Source: an uncultured Bacilli bacterium
GTDB lineage: Bacteria; Bacillota_I; Bacilli_A; RF39; UBA660
Length of the DNA stretch: 64,000 nt
Assembly (NCBI GenBank): GCA_934098735.1
Contig: CAKOOS010000002.1
Location: 1 to 64,000 of the forward strand
Direction of reading: 5' to 3'
Every line of letters starts with the position of its first letter. The stretch's first letter is position 1. The position numbers were made by a program, and so were the translations under genes. Under the pieces are notes generated by a model. That model searched no databases. It saw only the letters and a list, made by a program, of their open reading frames with translations, and was not told the origin of the DNA. Below, piece after piece: positions 51,630 through 61,608 of this stretch.

Positions 51630-53741
51630 ATGACAGTTAAAGATTATGCTAAAGACGTTAATCTATCTGCTGCAGAAATTTTAAAAAAATGCCATGAACT
51701 TGGAATAAATGTTAGTAGTGGGGATGATATTCTTACGGATGATGATATAATTTTACTAGATAATACTATTAATTTAATAAGCACAGATGAAGAAATAACT
51801 TTTGAAGAAGAAGAAGATATTGATGATAAAGTTGATGAAATAATGACATCTAGTACTATTAATAAAAAAATGAAAGAAAGTGTAAGTAAACAAAAGTTAA
51901 AGAAAAAAGATTCTAAAAGTGAATTTAATGCTTTAAAGAAAGAAATGTATAAGCATAAAAATAAATTAATGAAGAATAAAACAGATGAAAACATTGTTCT
52001 TTATAAAAATGATATGACAGTAAGTGAACTTGCAAATAGTTTAAATATTAGTGCTACTGATATCATCAAAAAACTTATGGAAAATGGTTTAATGTTAAAT
52101 TTGAATCAATCCATAGATTTTGAAAATGCTGAAATAATAGCTTTAGATTATGGTAAAACATTAAAAAAAGAAGAAACACAAGATGTATCAAATTTTGAAT
52201 CTTTTGAAATAGTAGATAAAGAAGAAGATTTAGTAAAAAGACCACCAATAGTTACTATCATGGGTCATGTTGATCATGGTAAAACAACACTTTTAGATTA
52301 TATAAGAAATACTCACGTTGTTGATAAAGAATTTGGGGGAATAACACAACATATAGGTGCTTATCAAACAAAATACAAAGATGAACTTATTACATTTATT
52401 GATACTCCAGGGCATGCTGCATTTACTGAAATGCGTGCTAGAGGAGCATCAGTAACAGACATAGTAATTATTATTGTTGCTGCTGATGATGGAGTTAAAC
52501 CACAAACTAAAGAAGCAGTAGATCATGCTCTTAGTGCTAATGTTCCAATTATAGTTGCTGTAAACAAAATAGATAAACCAGAAGCAAATATTGATAGGGT
52601 TTTAACAGAAATGGCTGAAATAGGTATTACACCAGAAGCTTGGGGTGGAGATGTTCCATTTATAAATTTATCAGCAGTAACTGGTGAAGGAATTGATTTG
52701 CTTTTAGAAACTATTTTAACTATAGCTGAAGTAAATGAATTAAAGGCTAATCCAAATAGATATGCTCTTGGAGCTGTTATAGAATCAAGATTAGATAAAA
52801 ATGTTGGGGGAATTGCTTCTTTCTTAATTCAAAATGGTACTCTTAGAATTGGAGATCCGATAGTTGTTGGAACAAGTTACGCTAAAGTAAGAACAATGAA
52901 AAATGATCGTGGTGAAGCAATAGTAGAAGCTGGACCATCAACACCAGTAGAAATAACAGGGTTAACAGAAAATCCTTCAGCCGGAGATAAATTTATGGCT
53001 TTTGAAACAGAAGCAGAAGCTAAATCTGTGGCAGAAAAAAGAAAAGATTTAGCAAAAGAAAATGCTGGAAAATCTCAAAAAGTATCACTAGATGATTTAT
53101 TTGCACGAGTAGATGCTGGTAATAAAGAAATAAATGTTGTTTTAAAAACTGATGTAAGAGGTTCAGAAGAAGCTGTAAAAAATGCCTTAGAAAAAATAAA
53201 AGAAAAAGACGTTTCTGTTAAAGTTATTCGTAGTGGAATCGGAGCTATTACTGAATCTGACGTTGTTTTAGCAAGCGCTTCAAATGCTATTGTAATAGGA
53301 TTTAATGTCATAGCACCACAAGCAGCAAAAGATATAGCTAAAGATAATAATATTGAAATAAGACTTTATACAATAATATATAAACTTGTTGAAGATATGG
53401 AAGCAGCTATAAATGGTTTACTAGATCCAGAATACGAAGAAAAAGTAATCGGAGAAGCAGAAATTAGAAAAATATTTAAATTTTCTAAAATTGGTAATAT
53501 AGCCGGTACTTATGTTACAAGTGGAGTAATTAAAAATAATGCTCTTGCTAGAGTAATTCGTGACGGTGTTGTTATTGCAAGTGATGAAAAAATAGCTTCA
53601 CTTCAAAGAGAAAAAGATACTGTTAAAGAAGTTAAAAAAGGATTTGAATGTGGTATTACTTTAGAAAAGTTTAATGACTTTAAAGAAGGAGATACTATTG
53701 AGGCTTATGAAATGATTGAGGTAAAGAATGCCAAAATATAA
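51630..53741 (+). CDS. infB: Translation initiation factor IF-2
   Basis: IF-2 is the GTPase that places initiator tRNA on the ribosome. The 703 residues have a short IF2-N domain near the start (KDYAKDVNLSAAEILKKCHE), a charged linker and a second IF2-N-like unit (MTVSELANSLNISATDIIKK). The G domain shows GHVDHGKT (212-219), DTPGHAAFTEMRARGA and NKIDKP, and the beta-barrel and C domains follow. Length is like other low-GC Gram-positives. AAAGGAAAG precedes the start. It overlaps rbfA by 14 nt. Confidence 0.96.
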   Translation: MTVKDYAKDVNLSAAEILKKCHELGINVSSGDDILTDDDIILLDNTINLISTDEEITFEEEEDIDDKVDEIMTSSTINKKMKESVSKQKLKKKDSKSEFNALKKEMYKHKNKLMKNKTDENIVLYKNDMTVSELANSLNISATDIIKKLMENGLMLNLNQSIDFENAEIIALDYGKTLKKEETQDVSNFESFEIVDKEEDLVKRPPIVTIMGHVDHGKTTLLDYIRNTHVVDKEFGGITQHIGAYQTKYKDELITFIDTPGHAAFTEMRARGASVTDIVIIIVAADDGVKPQTKEAVDHALSANVPIIVAVNKIDKPEANIDRVLTEMAEIGITPEAWGGDVPFINLSAVTGEGIDLLLETILTIAEVNELKANPNRYALGAVIESRLDKNVGGIASFLIQNGTLRIGDPIVVGTSYAKVRTMKNDRGEAIVEAGPSTPVEITGLTENPSAGDKFMAFETEAEAKSVAEKRKDLAKENAGKSQKVSLDDLFARVDAGNKEINVVLKTDVRGSEEAVKNALEKIKEKDVSVKVIRSGIGAITESDVVLASASNAIVIGFNVIAPQAAKDIAKDNNIEIRLYTIIYKLVEDMEAAINGLLDPEYEEKVIGEAEIRKIFKFSKIGNIAGTYVTSGVIKNNALARVIRDGVVIASDEKIASLQREKDTVKEVKKGFECGITLEKFNDFKEGDTIEAYEMIEVKNAKI

Positions 53742-54072
53742 AATTAAAAGATTAGCAAGTGATATTCAAAGATATCTCGGCGAAATATTTATAAATGAAA
53801 CTAATGATGAGATATTTAAAGAAATTACAATCACTGGCTGTGATGTTACAAATGATTTAAGTTTTTGTAAAGTTTATTTTACATCCATATTAGATACTGA
53901 TATTAAAACTTTAGAAAAAGAATTAAATGAAGCAGCACCTTTTTTAAGAGGAAAATTAAGTGCTAAAATTGAAGTAAGGCACACACCAGAATTAAAATTT
54001 GTTTATGACAAATCTATAAGCTATGGTGAAAAAATTGAAGAAATTATTGAAAAAATTAATGGGGGAAAATAA
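53728..54072 (+). CDS. rbfA: Ribosome-binding factor A
   Basis: RbfA is a KH-fold factor that helps mature the 16S rRNA end of 30S subunits. The 114 residues show RLASDIQRYLGEIF, VTNDLSFCKVYFTSI, APFLRGKLSAKI and the ending LKFVYDKSISYGEKIEEII, all typical. GAGGTAA precedes the ATG inside the end of infB. The stop shares a base with the start of the next gene. Confidence 0.94.
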   Translation: MPKYKIKRLASDIQRYLGEIFINETNDEIFKEITITGCDVTNDLSFCKVYFTSILDTDIKTLEKELNEAAPFLRGKLSAKIEVRHTPELKFVYDKSISYGEKIEEIIEKINGGK

Positions 54073-54626
54073 TGATTGAAATAATGGATAAATTACCACA
54101 AAATGTAGATAAAAGTTTAGTGGAAGAAAAATATTATGAATATTTAAAAAGATTATATGATATAAATCAAGATTATTTAATTAGATGCATTCTTCATCTA
54201 TTTCCTAAAAGAAATGAATTATATAAAAAACAAGCTCATGATTTTGTAGAAAATAATGATTCAGAAATTAAATTTATATCTTATGAAAAAGATGAAGAAA
54301 TAACAGCATTAGCTAGAGCGAATATTCTTGAAGACACCATTTATTTTGGGGATATAGTATTTTTAAAAGAACAAAATTTACTTGAAAGATTAAATATAAT
54401 TGATTGTATGATTGGCTATTTAGAAGAACATGCTAAAAATAATACTCAAGAAAATATGCAAATAGAAGTTCCTAAGTTAGATAATTATGAAATTACTTTA
54501 GCTTTAAATAATGGCTTTGATTTTATTAATGAGCCTCAAAGCAAAACAATAAAACATCCAACTTATATTCTCAAAAAAGAAATTAAGAAAAGGACTTTAG
54601 ATGAACCAACTCTTAGTCGTAAATAA
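54072..54626 (+). CDS. Protein of unknown function, possibly GNAT-like
   Basis: The 184-residue soluble protein sits between rbfA and truB, a place normally without a gene or taken by other small genes in Firmicutes. The second half, with TYILKKEI at the end of a strand after ALNNGFDFINEP, loosely recalls the closing strands of GNAT acetyltransferases. The acetyl-CoA pyrophosphate loop (Q/RxxGxG/A) is not visible, so any such domain is degenerate. It overlaps rbfA by 1 nt and truB by 26 nt, so it is certainly co-transcribed. Function unknown. Confidence 0.65.
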   Translation: MIEIMDKLPQNVDKSLVEEKYYEYLKRLYDINQDYLIRCILHLFPKRNELYKKQAHDFVENNDSEIKFISYEKDEEITALARANILEDTIYFGDIVFLKEQNLLERLNIIDCMIGYLEEHAKNNTQENMQIEVPKLDNYEITLALNNGFDFINEPQSKTIKHPTYILKKEIKKRTLDEPTLSRK

Positions 54627-55440
54627 ACCGGCAGGCTATACAAGCAGAGATATTATTAATAAACTTAGTAAAATATTTAATTATAAAAAAATTGGCCATA
54701 CAGGAACACTTGATCCAATCGCATCAGGGGTTCTTGTTTGTTTATTTGGTAAATATACTCGCCTTGGTAATTTAATAACAGCTTTAGATAAAGAATATAT
54801 TGCTAAAATAAAATTAGGAATAAAGACAGATACTTTAGATATAACAGGTAATATAATCGAAGAAAATTCAAAAAAGATTACTAAAGAAGAAATAATAAAA
54901 GTCTTAAATGAGTTTCCGAAAAGTTATAATCAAACAGTGCCAAAATATTCTGCTGTAAGAATAAATGGTAAAAGATTATATGAATATGCTAGAGAAAATA
55001 TTGATATAAAATTACCAACTAGAACAGTAAATATTTATAATTTAGAACTAATAGACTTTAAAGATGATGAAATAACTTTTAAAGCATCCGTATCAAAAGG
55101 GACATACATAAGATCTTTAATAGATGATATATGTAAAAAATTAAATACTGTTGGAACTATGAAAGAACTTACAAGAACTAAACAAGGTTCATTTGATATT
55201 AAAGACTCTTATACAATTGATGAAATAATTAATAATAAATTTAAATTTCAAAATATTCATGAATTTTTAGATTATCCAGAAATAAATATTTCTGATAAAT
55301 ATTTAAAATTAGTATTAAATGGCGCTAAAATACCTAATATATTTAATATAAAAGATAAAGTAATATTTAAGCATGAAAATAAAGATATAGCTATTTATGA
55401 AAATATAAATGAAACTTTAAAACCTTACGTTATGTTTTAA
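54601..55440 (+). CDS. truB: tRNA pseudouridine-55 synthase TruB
   Basis: TruB converts U55 of tRNAs to pseudouridine. The 279 residues show NKPAGYTSRDIINKL, the catalytic Asp region KIGHTGTLDPIASGVL, KEYIAKIKLGIKTDTLD, PKYSAVRINGKRLYEYAR and RCSKGTY-like SKGTYIRSLIDD. The C-terminal region is short, as in other small-genome Firmicutes. It overlaps the preceding gene by 26 nt and ends the operon. ribF, rpsO and pnp, which often follow in Bacillus, are absent here. Confidence 0.94.
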   Translation: MNQLLVVNKPAGYTSRDIINKLSKIFNYKKIGHTGTLDPIASGVLVCLFGKYTRLGNLITALDKEYIAKIKLGIKTDTLDITGNIIEENSKKITKEEIIKVLNEFPKSYNQTVPKYSAVRINGKRLYEYARENIDIKLPTRTVNIYNLELIDFKDDEITFKASVSKGTYIRSLIDDICKKLNTVGTMKELTRTKQGSFDIKDSYTIDEIINNKFKFQNIHEFLDYPEINISDKYLKLVLNGAKIPNIFNIKDKVIFKHENKDIAIYENINETLKPYVMF

Positions 55441-55473
55441 AGTTTTTTGTTTATTATAAATATTTTTGTTCTA

Positions 55474-55502
55474 TTGTTATATCCTAAATGATATGATATG
55501 AT
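55474..55502 (+). promoter_or_regulatory. Sigma-A-type promoter of the SNF2 gene
   Basis: TTGTTA (55474-55479), a 17-bp spacer, and TATGAT (55497-55502). Confidence 0.65.
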
Positions 55503-55520
55503 TAAATTTAGGTGATTTCT

Positions 55521-58500
55521 ATGTATATTGAAGATATAAACGATTTAATGATAAAAACTAATATTCGAGGTTTTATACATACCAGTGATTTTGTTAAAGG
55601 TAAAAGTTATGATCCTTCCAAAATTACTTTTATAAAAGACAAAGAACTCAAAGGAAATTATAATGTAATTAAATGCTTTCATTATGAAGTAGATTCTGAG
55701 TCAAAACAAACCTATTACGATGTCTCAATATTCATAGAAAATAATAAAAAAATTGTTAAAACAATGTGTGATTGTAAAGATTATCGTCACGAATCTAGTT
55801 GTAAACATATCGCCGCTGTCTTTATAAACTATTACAATGATTTATTTAATCAAGAAATTATTAATATTCCTAGTGTCTCAAATGATATTTTAGATAAATT
55901 TCTTGTTAAAGAAGAAAATATTATAAAAAAAGAGATTAATCTTCAACTAGTGATGGAATTAAAAGAAGTAGAAAGTTATTATTACTATGAACCTCAAAAA
56001 AAAGTAAATATTAAATTGTTAATTGGCCTTGATAAACTATATACATTAAATAATCATGTAAATACTTTTAAAGATGCTTATGAATCTGGAGAAGGAGAAG
56101 TAAGTTTTGGGAAAAGTTTTACTTATGATCCAGCAAAATATTACTTTTCAGATAGCAATAATCAAATATTAAATGCTTACTTTAATTTAATAGAAGGTTA
56201 TGGAAATAAATACTTTAGTGATAAAGAATTAAAGAAATTTTTAGGCAAAATTAAAAATTATAGTTTTATAATTAATGATTATCAAATAAATAAAATAAAT
56301 GAAGGTTTTCCTGTAAATACAACTTTAACTAAAAATAAAGAAGATTATATGTTAGACTTTGATTTAGATAATATAGAATGTTTAATAAATGAAGATTATG
56401 AATATATTTTATATAAAGGAAAAATGTACCACTTAAATAATAAAGAACAAGATCTTTTAAAAGAATTAAAAGATCATGAACTTAATAAATTACTTATAAG
56501 TAAAAATAAAGTAGATACATTTAGTAAGGGACTACTTGGAATAATTCGCAAAAACTTAACTATAGATAGTGACATAAATGATATTATTTTACCAAGTAAT
56601 ATTGCCACTAAAATATATTTTGACTTAAGAAACAATTATATTCTAGCAGATCCAAGATTTACTTATGATGAAGAAGAAGTAGCCTATTTTGATACATCAA
56701 GTAATGTTTTAAGGGATATGGAATTTGAAACAAAAGTTATTAATGATTTAATAAAATATGGATTTGTTTTAAATGATAATAAAATTATATTAGATAATCT
56801 GGAATTAGAAGTTGATTTTTTAGAAAATGGATTAGAAAATTTAGCTACAAAATATGAAATATTTACCACAGAAAGATTTAAAAAAATTAGTATCAGGAAA
56901 AAAACTAATATAACATCTATGTTTGGAATAGGGCAAGATAATATTCTAAGTTATAACTTTAATTTAGGTAATATAAATAGCTCTGAGTTAGTTGATATAT
57001 TTAAAGATGTTAAAAGTAAAAAGAAATATTATCGTTTGAAAAATGGGGATATTTTGTCTTTAGAAGATGAAGCAATTAAAGAGCTTTATAATTTAAAAGA
57101 TGAATTAGAATTAAGTGATGAAGAAATAATAAATGGTCATGGTAGTATTTTAAAATATAGAGCAATATATTTAGATAGTTTAAAAAATACCAAATATAGT
57201 ATTATAAAAACAGATAATTTATTTGATAATTTTATTAAAAAGTTTTATGAATATAAAGATAGTAATTTAACTTTGCCTAAAGAAAGTTTAAGTATTTTAA
57301 GAGATTATCAATTAATCGGAGTAAAATGGCTTTATAATTTAGCTAAGACTGGTTTCGGAGGCATTTTAGCAGATGAAATGGGATTAGGTAAAACTATTCA
57401 AGTTATATTTTATATTAAACAAATGTTAAATGATGATCCTAATCAAAAATTTTTAATTGTTGTACCTACGGCCTTAGCATATAATTGGGATCATGAATTT
57501 TCTTTATATGCTCCCAAAATAAAAAGAGCTATTTTAGTAGGTAGTAAAGAAAAAAGAAAAAAAGAATTAAAAAAAATAAATAATTTAAATGTCTTAATTA
57601 CTACTTATGGATTATTAAGAGAAGATCAAGAACTTTATGAAAATTTAAATTTTAATACAATGATTATTGATGAAGCCCAAAATATAAAAAATTCAATGGC
57701 AGGAATAACTAAGGTTGTTAAAAAAATTAAAGCTGAAACTAAATTTGCCTTGACAGGAACCCCATTAGAAAATTCTATTTTAGAATTATGGAGTATATTT
57801 GATTTTATAATGCCTGGATATTTAGCAAATTTAACAAAATTTCAAACTAAATATAAAATAAAAGATTTTGATGAAGAAAGCGAAATTTTAATATCAGGTC
57901 TAAGTAAAGAAATAAATCCATTTATATTAAGAAGAAAAAAGAAAGATGTTATAAAAGAATTACCTGATAAAATGGAAAATAATATCTATATTGACTTAAA
58001 AGAAGAACAAAAAAAACTATATGTCGCTGAGTTAGAAAAAGTAAAAGAAGAAATGAATAATATTATAGATAATGAAGGTTTGAGTAAGGCTAAATTTTTA
58101 ATTCTTCAGCTTTTAACCAAATTAAGACAAATTTGTATAGACCCTAGTATAGTTTATGAAAACTATGAGGGAGGATCAAACAAACTTGATGAACTTGATA
58201 GTATTGTTTCAGAATATGTCAAAAATGGTCATAAAATATTAATTTTTTCTTCCTTTAAAACAGCTTTAAATATAGTTAAAGAAAGATTTAAAGAAAAGAA
58301 AATTTTTACATATATGATTGATGGTTCAGTACCTTCTAAAAATAGAATTGAAATGGTAGATGAATTTAATAAAAGTGATCAAATAAAAGTATTTTTAATC
58401 ATGTTAAAATCTGGTGGAACAGGACTTAATTTAGCTAGTGCTGATATTGTTATTCATTTAGATTTATGGTGGAATCCTCAAGTTGAAAATCAAGCTACAG

Positions 58501-58712
58501 ATAGAGCTCATAGAATTGGTCAAAAAAATACTGTCGAAGTAATTCATTTAATAACTAAAGGAACAATTGAAGAAAAAATATTAGAGCTTCAAAATAAAAA
58601 GAAATTATTAAGTGACAAAGTTATAGATGGTGAAATTAGAAATAAAAATGTTTTAGCAGATCTTACTAAAGATGATATAATTAATTTATTATCTTTTGAA
58701 AATAAAGACTAA
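55521..58712 (+). CDS. SWIM zinc-finger SNF2-family helicase/ATPase
   Basis: The 1063-residue protein has an N-terminal SWIM zinc finger (C83, C85, C94, H96), a long middle region typical of bacterial SNF2 proteins (about 110-580), and a full SNF2 motor. The motor shows DEMGLGKT (618-625), DEAQ (717-720), ALTGTPLENS, then the C-terminal half with LRQICIDP, IFSSFKTAL, GGTGLNLASAD and QATDRAHRIGQ. Bacterial members are thought to translocate on DNA and remodel protein-DNA complexes such as RNA polymerase. Their cellular role is not settled. The ATG at 55521 follows TTTAGGTGAT. A GTG at 55512 lies inside that site. Own promoter, and shares a terminator with the converging gene. Confidence 0.92.
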   Translation: MYIEDINDLMIKTNIRGFIHTSDFVKGKSYDPSKITFIKDKELKGNYNVIKCFHYEVDSESKQTYYDVSIFIENNKKIVKTMCDCKDYRHESSCKHIAAVFINYYNDLFNQEIINIPSVSNDILDKFLVKEENIIKKEINLQLVMELKEVESYYYYEPQKKVNIKLLIGLDKLYTLNNHVNTFKDAYESGEGEVSFGKSFTYDPAKYYFSDSNNQILNAYFNLIEGYGNKYFSDKELKKFLGKIKNYSFIINDYQINKINEGFPVNTTLTKNKEDYMLDFDLDNIECLINEDYEYILYKGKMYHLNNKEQDLLKELKDHELNKLLISKNKVDTFSKGLLGIIRKNLTIDSDINDIILPSNIATKIYFDLRNNYILADPRFTYDEEEVAYFDTSSNVLRDMEFETKVINDLIKYGFVLNDNKIILDNLELEVDFLENGLENLATKYEIFTTERFKKISIRKKTNITSMFGIGQDNILSYNFNLGNINSSELVDIFKDVKSKKKYYRLKNGDILSLEDEAIKELYNLKDELELSDEEIINGHGSILKYRAIYLDSLKNTKYSIIKTDNLFDNFIKKFYEYKDSNLTLPKESLSILRDYQLIGVKWLYNLAKTGFGGILADEMGLGKTIQVIFYIKQMLNDDPNQKFLIVVPTALAYNWDHEFSLYAPKIKRAILVGSKEKRKKELKKINNLNVLITTYGLLREDQELYENLNFNTMIIDEAQNIKNSMAGITKVVKKIKAETKFALTGTPLENSILELWSIFDFIMPGYLANLTKFQTKYKIKDFDEESEILISGLSKEINPFILRRKKKDVIKELPDKMENNIYIDLKEEQKKLYVAELEKVKEEMNNIIDNEGLSKAKFLILQLLTKLRQICIDPSIVYENYEGGSNKLDELDSIVSEYVKNGHKILIFSSFKTALNIVKERFKEKKIFTYMIDGSVPSKNRIEMVDEFNKSDQIKVFLIMLKSGGTGLNLASADIVIHLDLWWNPQVENQATDRAHRIGQKNTVEVIHLITKGTIEEKILELQNKKKLLSDKVIDGEIRNKNVLADLTKDDIINLLSFENKD

Positions 58713-58762
58713 AAAAAGAGAAATGTTAATTTAGTTCACGGACTAAATGCATTTCTCTTTTT
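58713..58762. terminator. Two-level bidirectional terminator
   Basis: An outer 13-bp stem (58713-58725 with 58750-58762) carries A- and T-runs. An inner hairpin lies at 58730-58735 with 58742-58747. It ends both the SNF2 gene and the minus-strand hydrolase gene, whose last codons lie inside it. Confidence 0.83.
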
Positions 58763-60189
58763 GTTGGATACATTTTTTCAAGAAGTTGATATTGTAAAGT
58801 TAAATCTAATGCAAGTTTAACCAAAACTTCTTTAGCTTTTGTATAATTATTACATACTATTTTTTCTTCTCCATTTGGTAAAGTGTAAGTTCTTTTATTA
58901 TACTCATTTATTTTAACGTTTTTTTCTTGATCAGGATGAATTTGATAAATTCTATTATGAAGTCTTGGAGATCCTACGAATAAAGATACTTCATTAATTG
59001 GATCTACTACAAGTTGTGTTCCTGCAAAACCCGGAGACATAAATGATTTACCAGATAAAGGAGGGTAAACAGATAAAAATTCTGGGTCAGGTTGTTTTAA
59101 ATATACTAAAGAACCATAAAATCTAGTAAATTTATCATCGTTTTTTTGATAACCAGTTTCAGTTTTACTCATTGATAAAACTCCATTTTTTGATATAATT
59201 TTTCCTTCCATCAAAGCTTTTGCAAATTTAACCATATCATCTTTGGTAGAAAAATAACCAGCATGTCCCGGAGCATTTCCCTCAAGTTCGCCCATAGCTA
59301 AAGCTTTTGTATCATGAGGTGTTCCAGGAACATTATCATATCTAGTAAAAGCATTTCCATCTTTGTCAACAATTGTTGAAAAATTTTCATTAGCAACTCT
59401 ATATCTTTTTTCTTCTGGAACATTTAAATAAGTATCAGTCATATTAGCTTTTTTCAAAATATTTTCTGAAACAAATTCCGTAAAAGGAACTTTACTAACT
59501 CTTTCAACAACATATTTTAAGACCATAGCACCCATATCAGTATAAGCATTATCAAATTCTTGATTTTGAGCAGGATAAACAGTAAATAATATTCTTTCAG
59601 CTTCTTCCTTATTTTTAGCACTATCAACTCTTTTATCAGTTACTATTTTTATTCTAAATTTTAGTAAATCATAAATTGTTACATTATTTAACTTTGTAAA
59701 TTCAGGAACATATTTTGTTATTGGATCAAAAACGTCTAAACTACCATCTTCAAATAGTTTTAAGATAGATATTGCTGTAAAAGGTTTAGATGAAGATGCT
59801 AAATCAAAGATTGTATCATTTTCAATAGGTTTTTCATCACGTACTAAAACACCATTTTTTAAATTATATTCTTGAGATAATCCACAAAAAACAGTATCTC
59901 TTGATTTAAATGTTCCAAAGTCTAAAATAACACCAGGGGTTATTTGGGTTCTATTTACAAATATATCTAAAATTTCTTTTAAGCCACTTTGATTAAATAA
60001 TTTAGCTCTCCATGTAACTAAAGTTTCATGAGGATACTTTCGAGTTATGTCTAATACTGGCTTTAATAAATACTTATAATCATGTTTATCAATAATATCT
60101 TGTAAATGACAAATATCAGTATTATTTTGATTATACATAAGTTCATTTAAATACTTTCTGAATATAAATTCATTTTTTAAATTAAGCAT
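58726..60189 (-). CDS. Beta-lactamase-like serine hydrolase (class C/PBP fold)
   Basis: The 487-residue protein has a roughly 75-residue leading part, then a class-C beta-lactamase/esterase domain. The active-site motif is SSSKPF (S132, K135). The second motif region NAYTDMG has Tyr and Asp in the Y-x-N place, and GHAGYFST and the late FSPGFAGT-like SPGFAGT are family landmarks. No signal peptide or membrane helix is visible, so it may be cytoplasmic; a peptidase or esterase on peptides or wall fragments is more likely than resistance. GGGAGATG precedes the start. It has a consensus promoter. Confidence 0.8.
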   Translation of the reverse strand: MLNLKNEFIFRKYLNELMYNQNNTDICHLQDIIDKHDYKYLLKPVLDITRKYPHETLVTWRAKLFNQSGLKEILDIFVNRTQITPGVILDFGTFKSRDTVFCGLSQEYNLKNGVLVRDEKPIENDTIFDLASSSKPFTAISILKLFEDGSLDVFDPITKYVPEFTKLNNVTIYDLLKFRIKIVTDKRVDSAKNKEEAERILFTVYPAQNQEFDNAYTDMGAMVLKYVVERVSKVPFTEFVSENILKKANMTDTYLNVPEEKRYRVANENFSTIVDKDGNAFTRYDNVPGTPHDTKALAMGELEGNAPGHAGYFSTKDDMVKFAKALMEGKIISKNGVLSMSKTETGYQKNDDKFTRFYGSLVYLKQPDPEFLSVYPPLSGKSFMSPGFAGTQLVVDPINEVSLFVGSPRLHNRIYQIHPDQEKNVKINEYNKRTYTLPNGEEKIVCNNYTKAKEVLVKLALDLTLQYQLLEKMYPTKREMHLVRELN

Positions 60190-60218
60190 AAAAACATCTC
60201 CCTTTAAAGAATATGACT

Positions 60219-60247
60219 ATTATAATAACTTAATTAATTGTTGTCAA
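60219..60247 (-). promoter_or_regulatory. Consensus sigma-A promoter of the serine hydrolase
   Basis: On the minus strand a perfect TTGACA (60242-60247), a 17-bp spacer, and a perfect TATAAT (60219-60224). This is the closest match to consensus in the window. Confidence 0.85.
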
Positions 60248-60286
60248 ATAATTATAAAGGAAAATTATGCAATAAAGCCCTGTTTG

Positions 60287-60295
60287 TGGTAAAAT
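60287..60295 (+). promoter_or_regulatory. Extended -10 promoter of the XRE sensor gene
   Basis: TGG-TAAAAT (60287-60295), without a good -35, lies just before the gene. The leader would be very short. Confidence 0.4.
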
Positions 60296-60311
60296 ATTCT
60301 TGGTGAAAAAT

Positions 60312-61523
60312 ATGAAGAAAACGAAAAAGGATGTAGTAAAAGATACAGATTTTGCTAATACTATATTCAGGATAAGGACAGAAAGGGATTTAACTCAGAA
60401 GAAACTAGCAGATAAACTAAATATTTCTGATAAGACAATTTCAAAATGGGAGAAAGGAGACTCAGTACCAGATTTAATTAATATTCAAAACATTTGTAAT
60501 GAACTAGAAGTATCGCCATCATCTATAGTAAATTCTAAAAGAACACTTAAAGATAGAATAAATTTTATAAAAAGAAAAATTGGAACTTTCTTTAATTATT
60601 GTTTAAATAATATATTTCTAATTTTCTTTTCTGTAGCATTTATTCTGTTACTAGTATATTTTCTAAATAATTATAATACTGTAAAAGTTTATAGCATTAA
60701 ATATGAAAGTGATAATATCAGTATAACTAATGGTTATTTCTTTAAAACAAAAGTAGTAAATATTTTAGATATAAATGATATAACTTTAAACAAGTTAGAA
60801 TATGAACCTGTAGAAATTAAACTTGAATTATATACTTATTATAATGGAGATAAATATATGATTTATGAAGCCAATGATTTAAAGAATATTTATATTGAAG
60901 AATCTAAAAATTATTCAGATATCTTAACTTCAGATGCAATAAACAGTATGAAAAATAATTTGTATTTAGATATTATTACTAAAGACAAAGATGGAAAAAC
61001 TTATACTTATGAAAGTACTCTAACTTTAACTGATAAATTTAGTAATAACAAATTGTCTTATAAAAATTATTTAAAGAATCAAGATTATGATAATTCTTAT
61101 TTAACTTATATTAATGAAGCTACTAGTTATGAAAATACAAAACATGATATTCATAAAGTGGCGGATATAGCAGATAAATCAGTAAGTAGTGAAAATAAAT
61201 TAAGTAATTTAGGATATGAATACAATGAAACATCTAAGAAGTATACAAAGATTGATAGCGAAGGTGGCACAATTGAATATATGCCAACAATATCACAATT
61301 AAAATATACTAAAGTTAAAGATGATTTAAATTATGATCTTTATTATCAGATTGATGTAAAAAGAATGTGGTTTAAAATATTTAAAGGCAATAATTATCAT
61401 TTGTTAATAAATTTCAATGTGGATACAAATCAGATGAAATGTTTGATTGGAAATTGTGGAAAATACATGAATGAAATAAACTATATTCTAAGCGAATATA
61501 GCCAAATAACTAATACTCCCTAA
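60312..61523 (+). CDS. XRE-family membrane-tethered regulator with extracytoplasmic domain
   Basis: The 403-residue protein has a Cro/CI-type helix-turn-helix (about residues 15-75: RTERDLTQKKLADKLNISDK, TISKWEKGDSVPD), one membrane helix (about 100-122), and a large outside domain (about 125-403) with no family I recognise. It has two cysteines near its end (CLIGNC) that could pair. The layout suggests a one-component sensor reading something outside the membrane. GGTGA precedes the ATG at 60312; the TTG at 60300 is rejected because it overlaps the promoter region. The next gene, 85 nt downstream, is an unknown secreted protein, a possible partner or target. Confidence 0.78.
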   Translation: MKKTKKDVVKDTDFANTIFRIRTERDLTQKKLADKLNISDKTISKWEKGDSVPDLINIQNICNELEVSPSSIVNSKRTLKDRINFIKRKIGTFFNYCLNNIFLIFFSVAFILLLVYFLNNYNTVKVYSIKYESDNISITNGYFFKTKVVNILDINDITLNKLEYEPVEIKLELYTYYNGDKYMIYEANDLKNIYIEESKNYSDILTSDAINSMKNNLYLDIITKDKDGKTYTYESTLTLTDKFSNNKLSYKNYLKNQDYDNSYLTYINEATSYENTKHDIHKVADIADKSVSSENKLSNLGYEYNETSKKYTKIDSEGGTIEYMPTISQLKYTKVKDDLNYDLYYQIDVKRMWFKIFKGNNYHLLINFNVDTNQMKCLIGNCGKYMNEINYILSEYSQITNTP

Positions 61524-61553
61524 ATAGAGAATTGTTATTCTAAAGATTTTCTA

Positions 61554-61582
61554 TTTAAATTCGACAAATTATTTGCTATGCT
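61554..61582 (+). promoter_or_regulatory. Candidate promoter of the secreted-protein gene
   Basis: TTTAAA (61554-61559), a 17-bp spacer ending in TGC, and TATGCT (61577-61582). The -35 is weak; the extended TG helps. Confidence 0.4.
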
Positions 61583-61608
61583 GAAAACGGTAAAGGAAGG
61601 AGGTGCCA

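Noticed and set aside
51644..51994. Minus-strand frame opposite the start of infB
   Set aside because: Ser/Phe/Leu-rich shadow of the IF-2 acidic linker, without promoter or start site.
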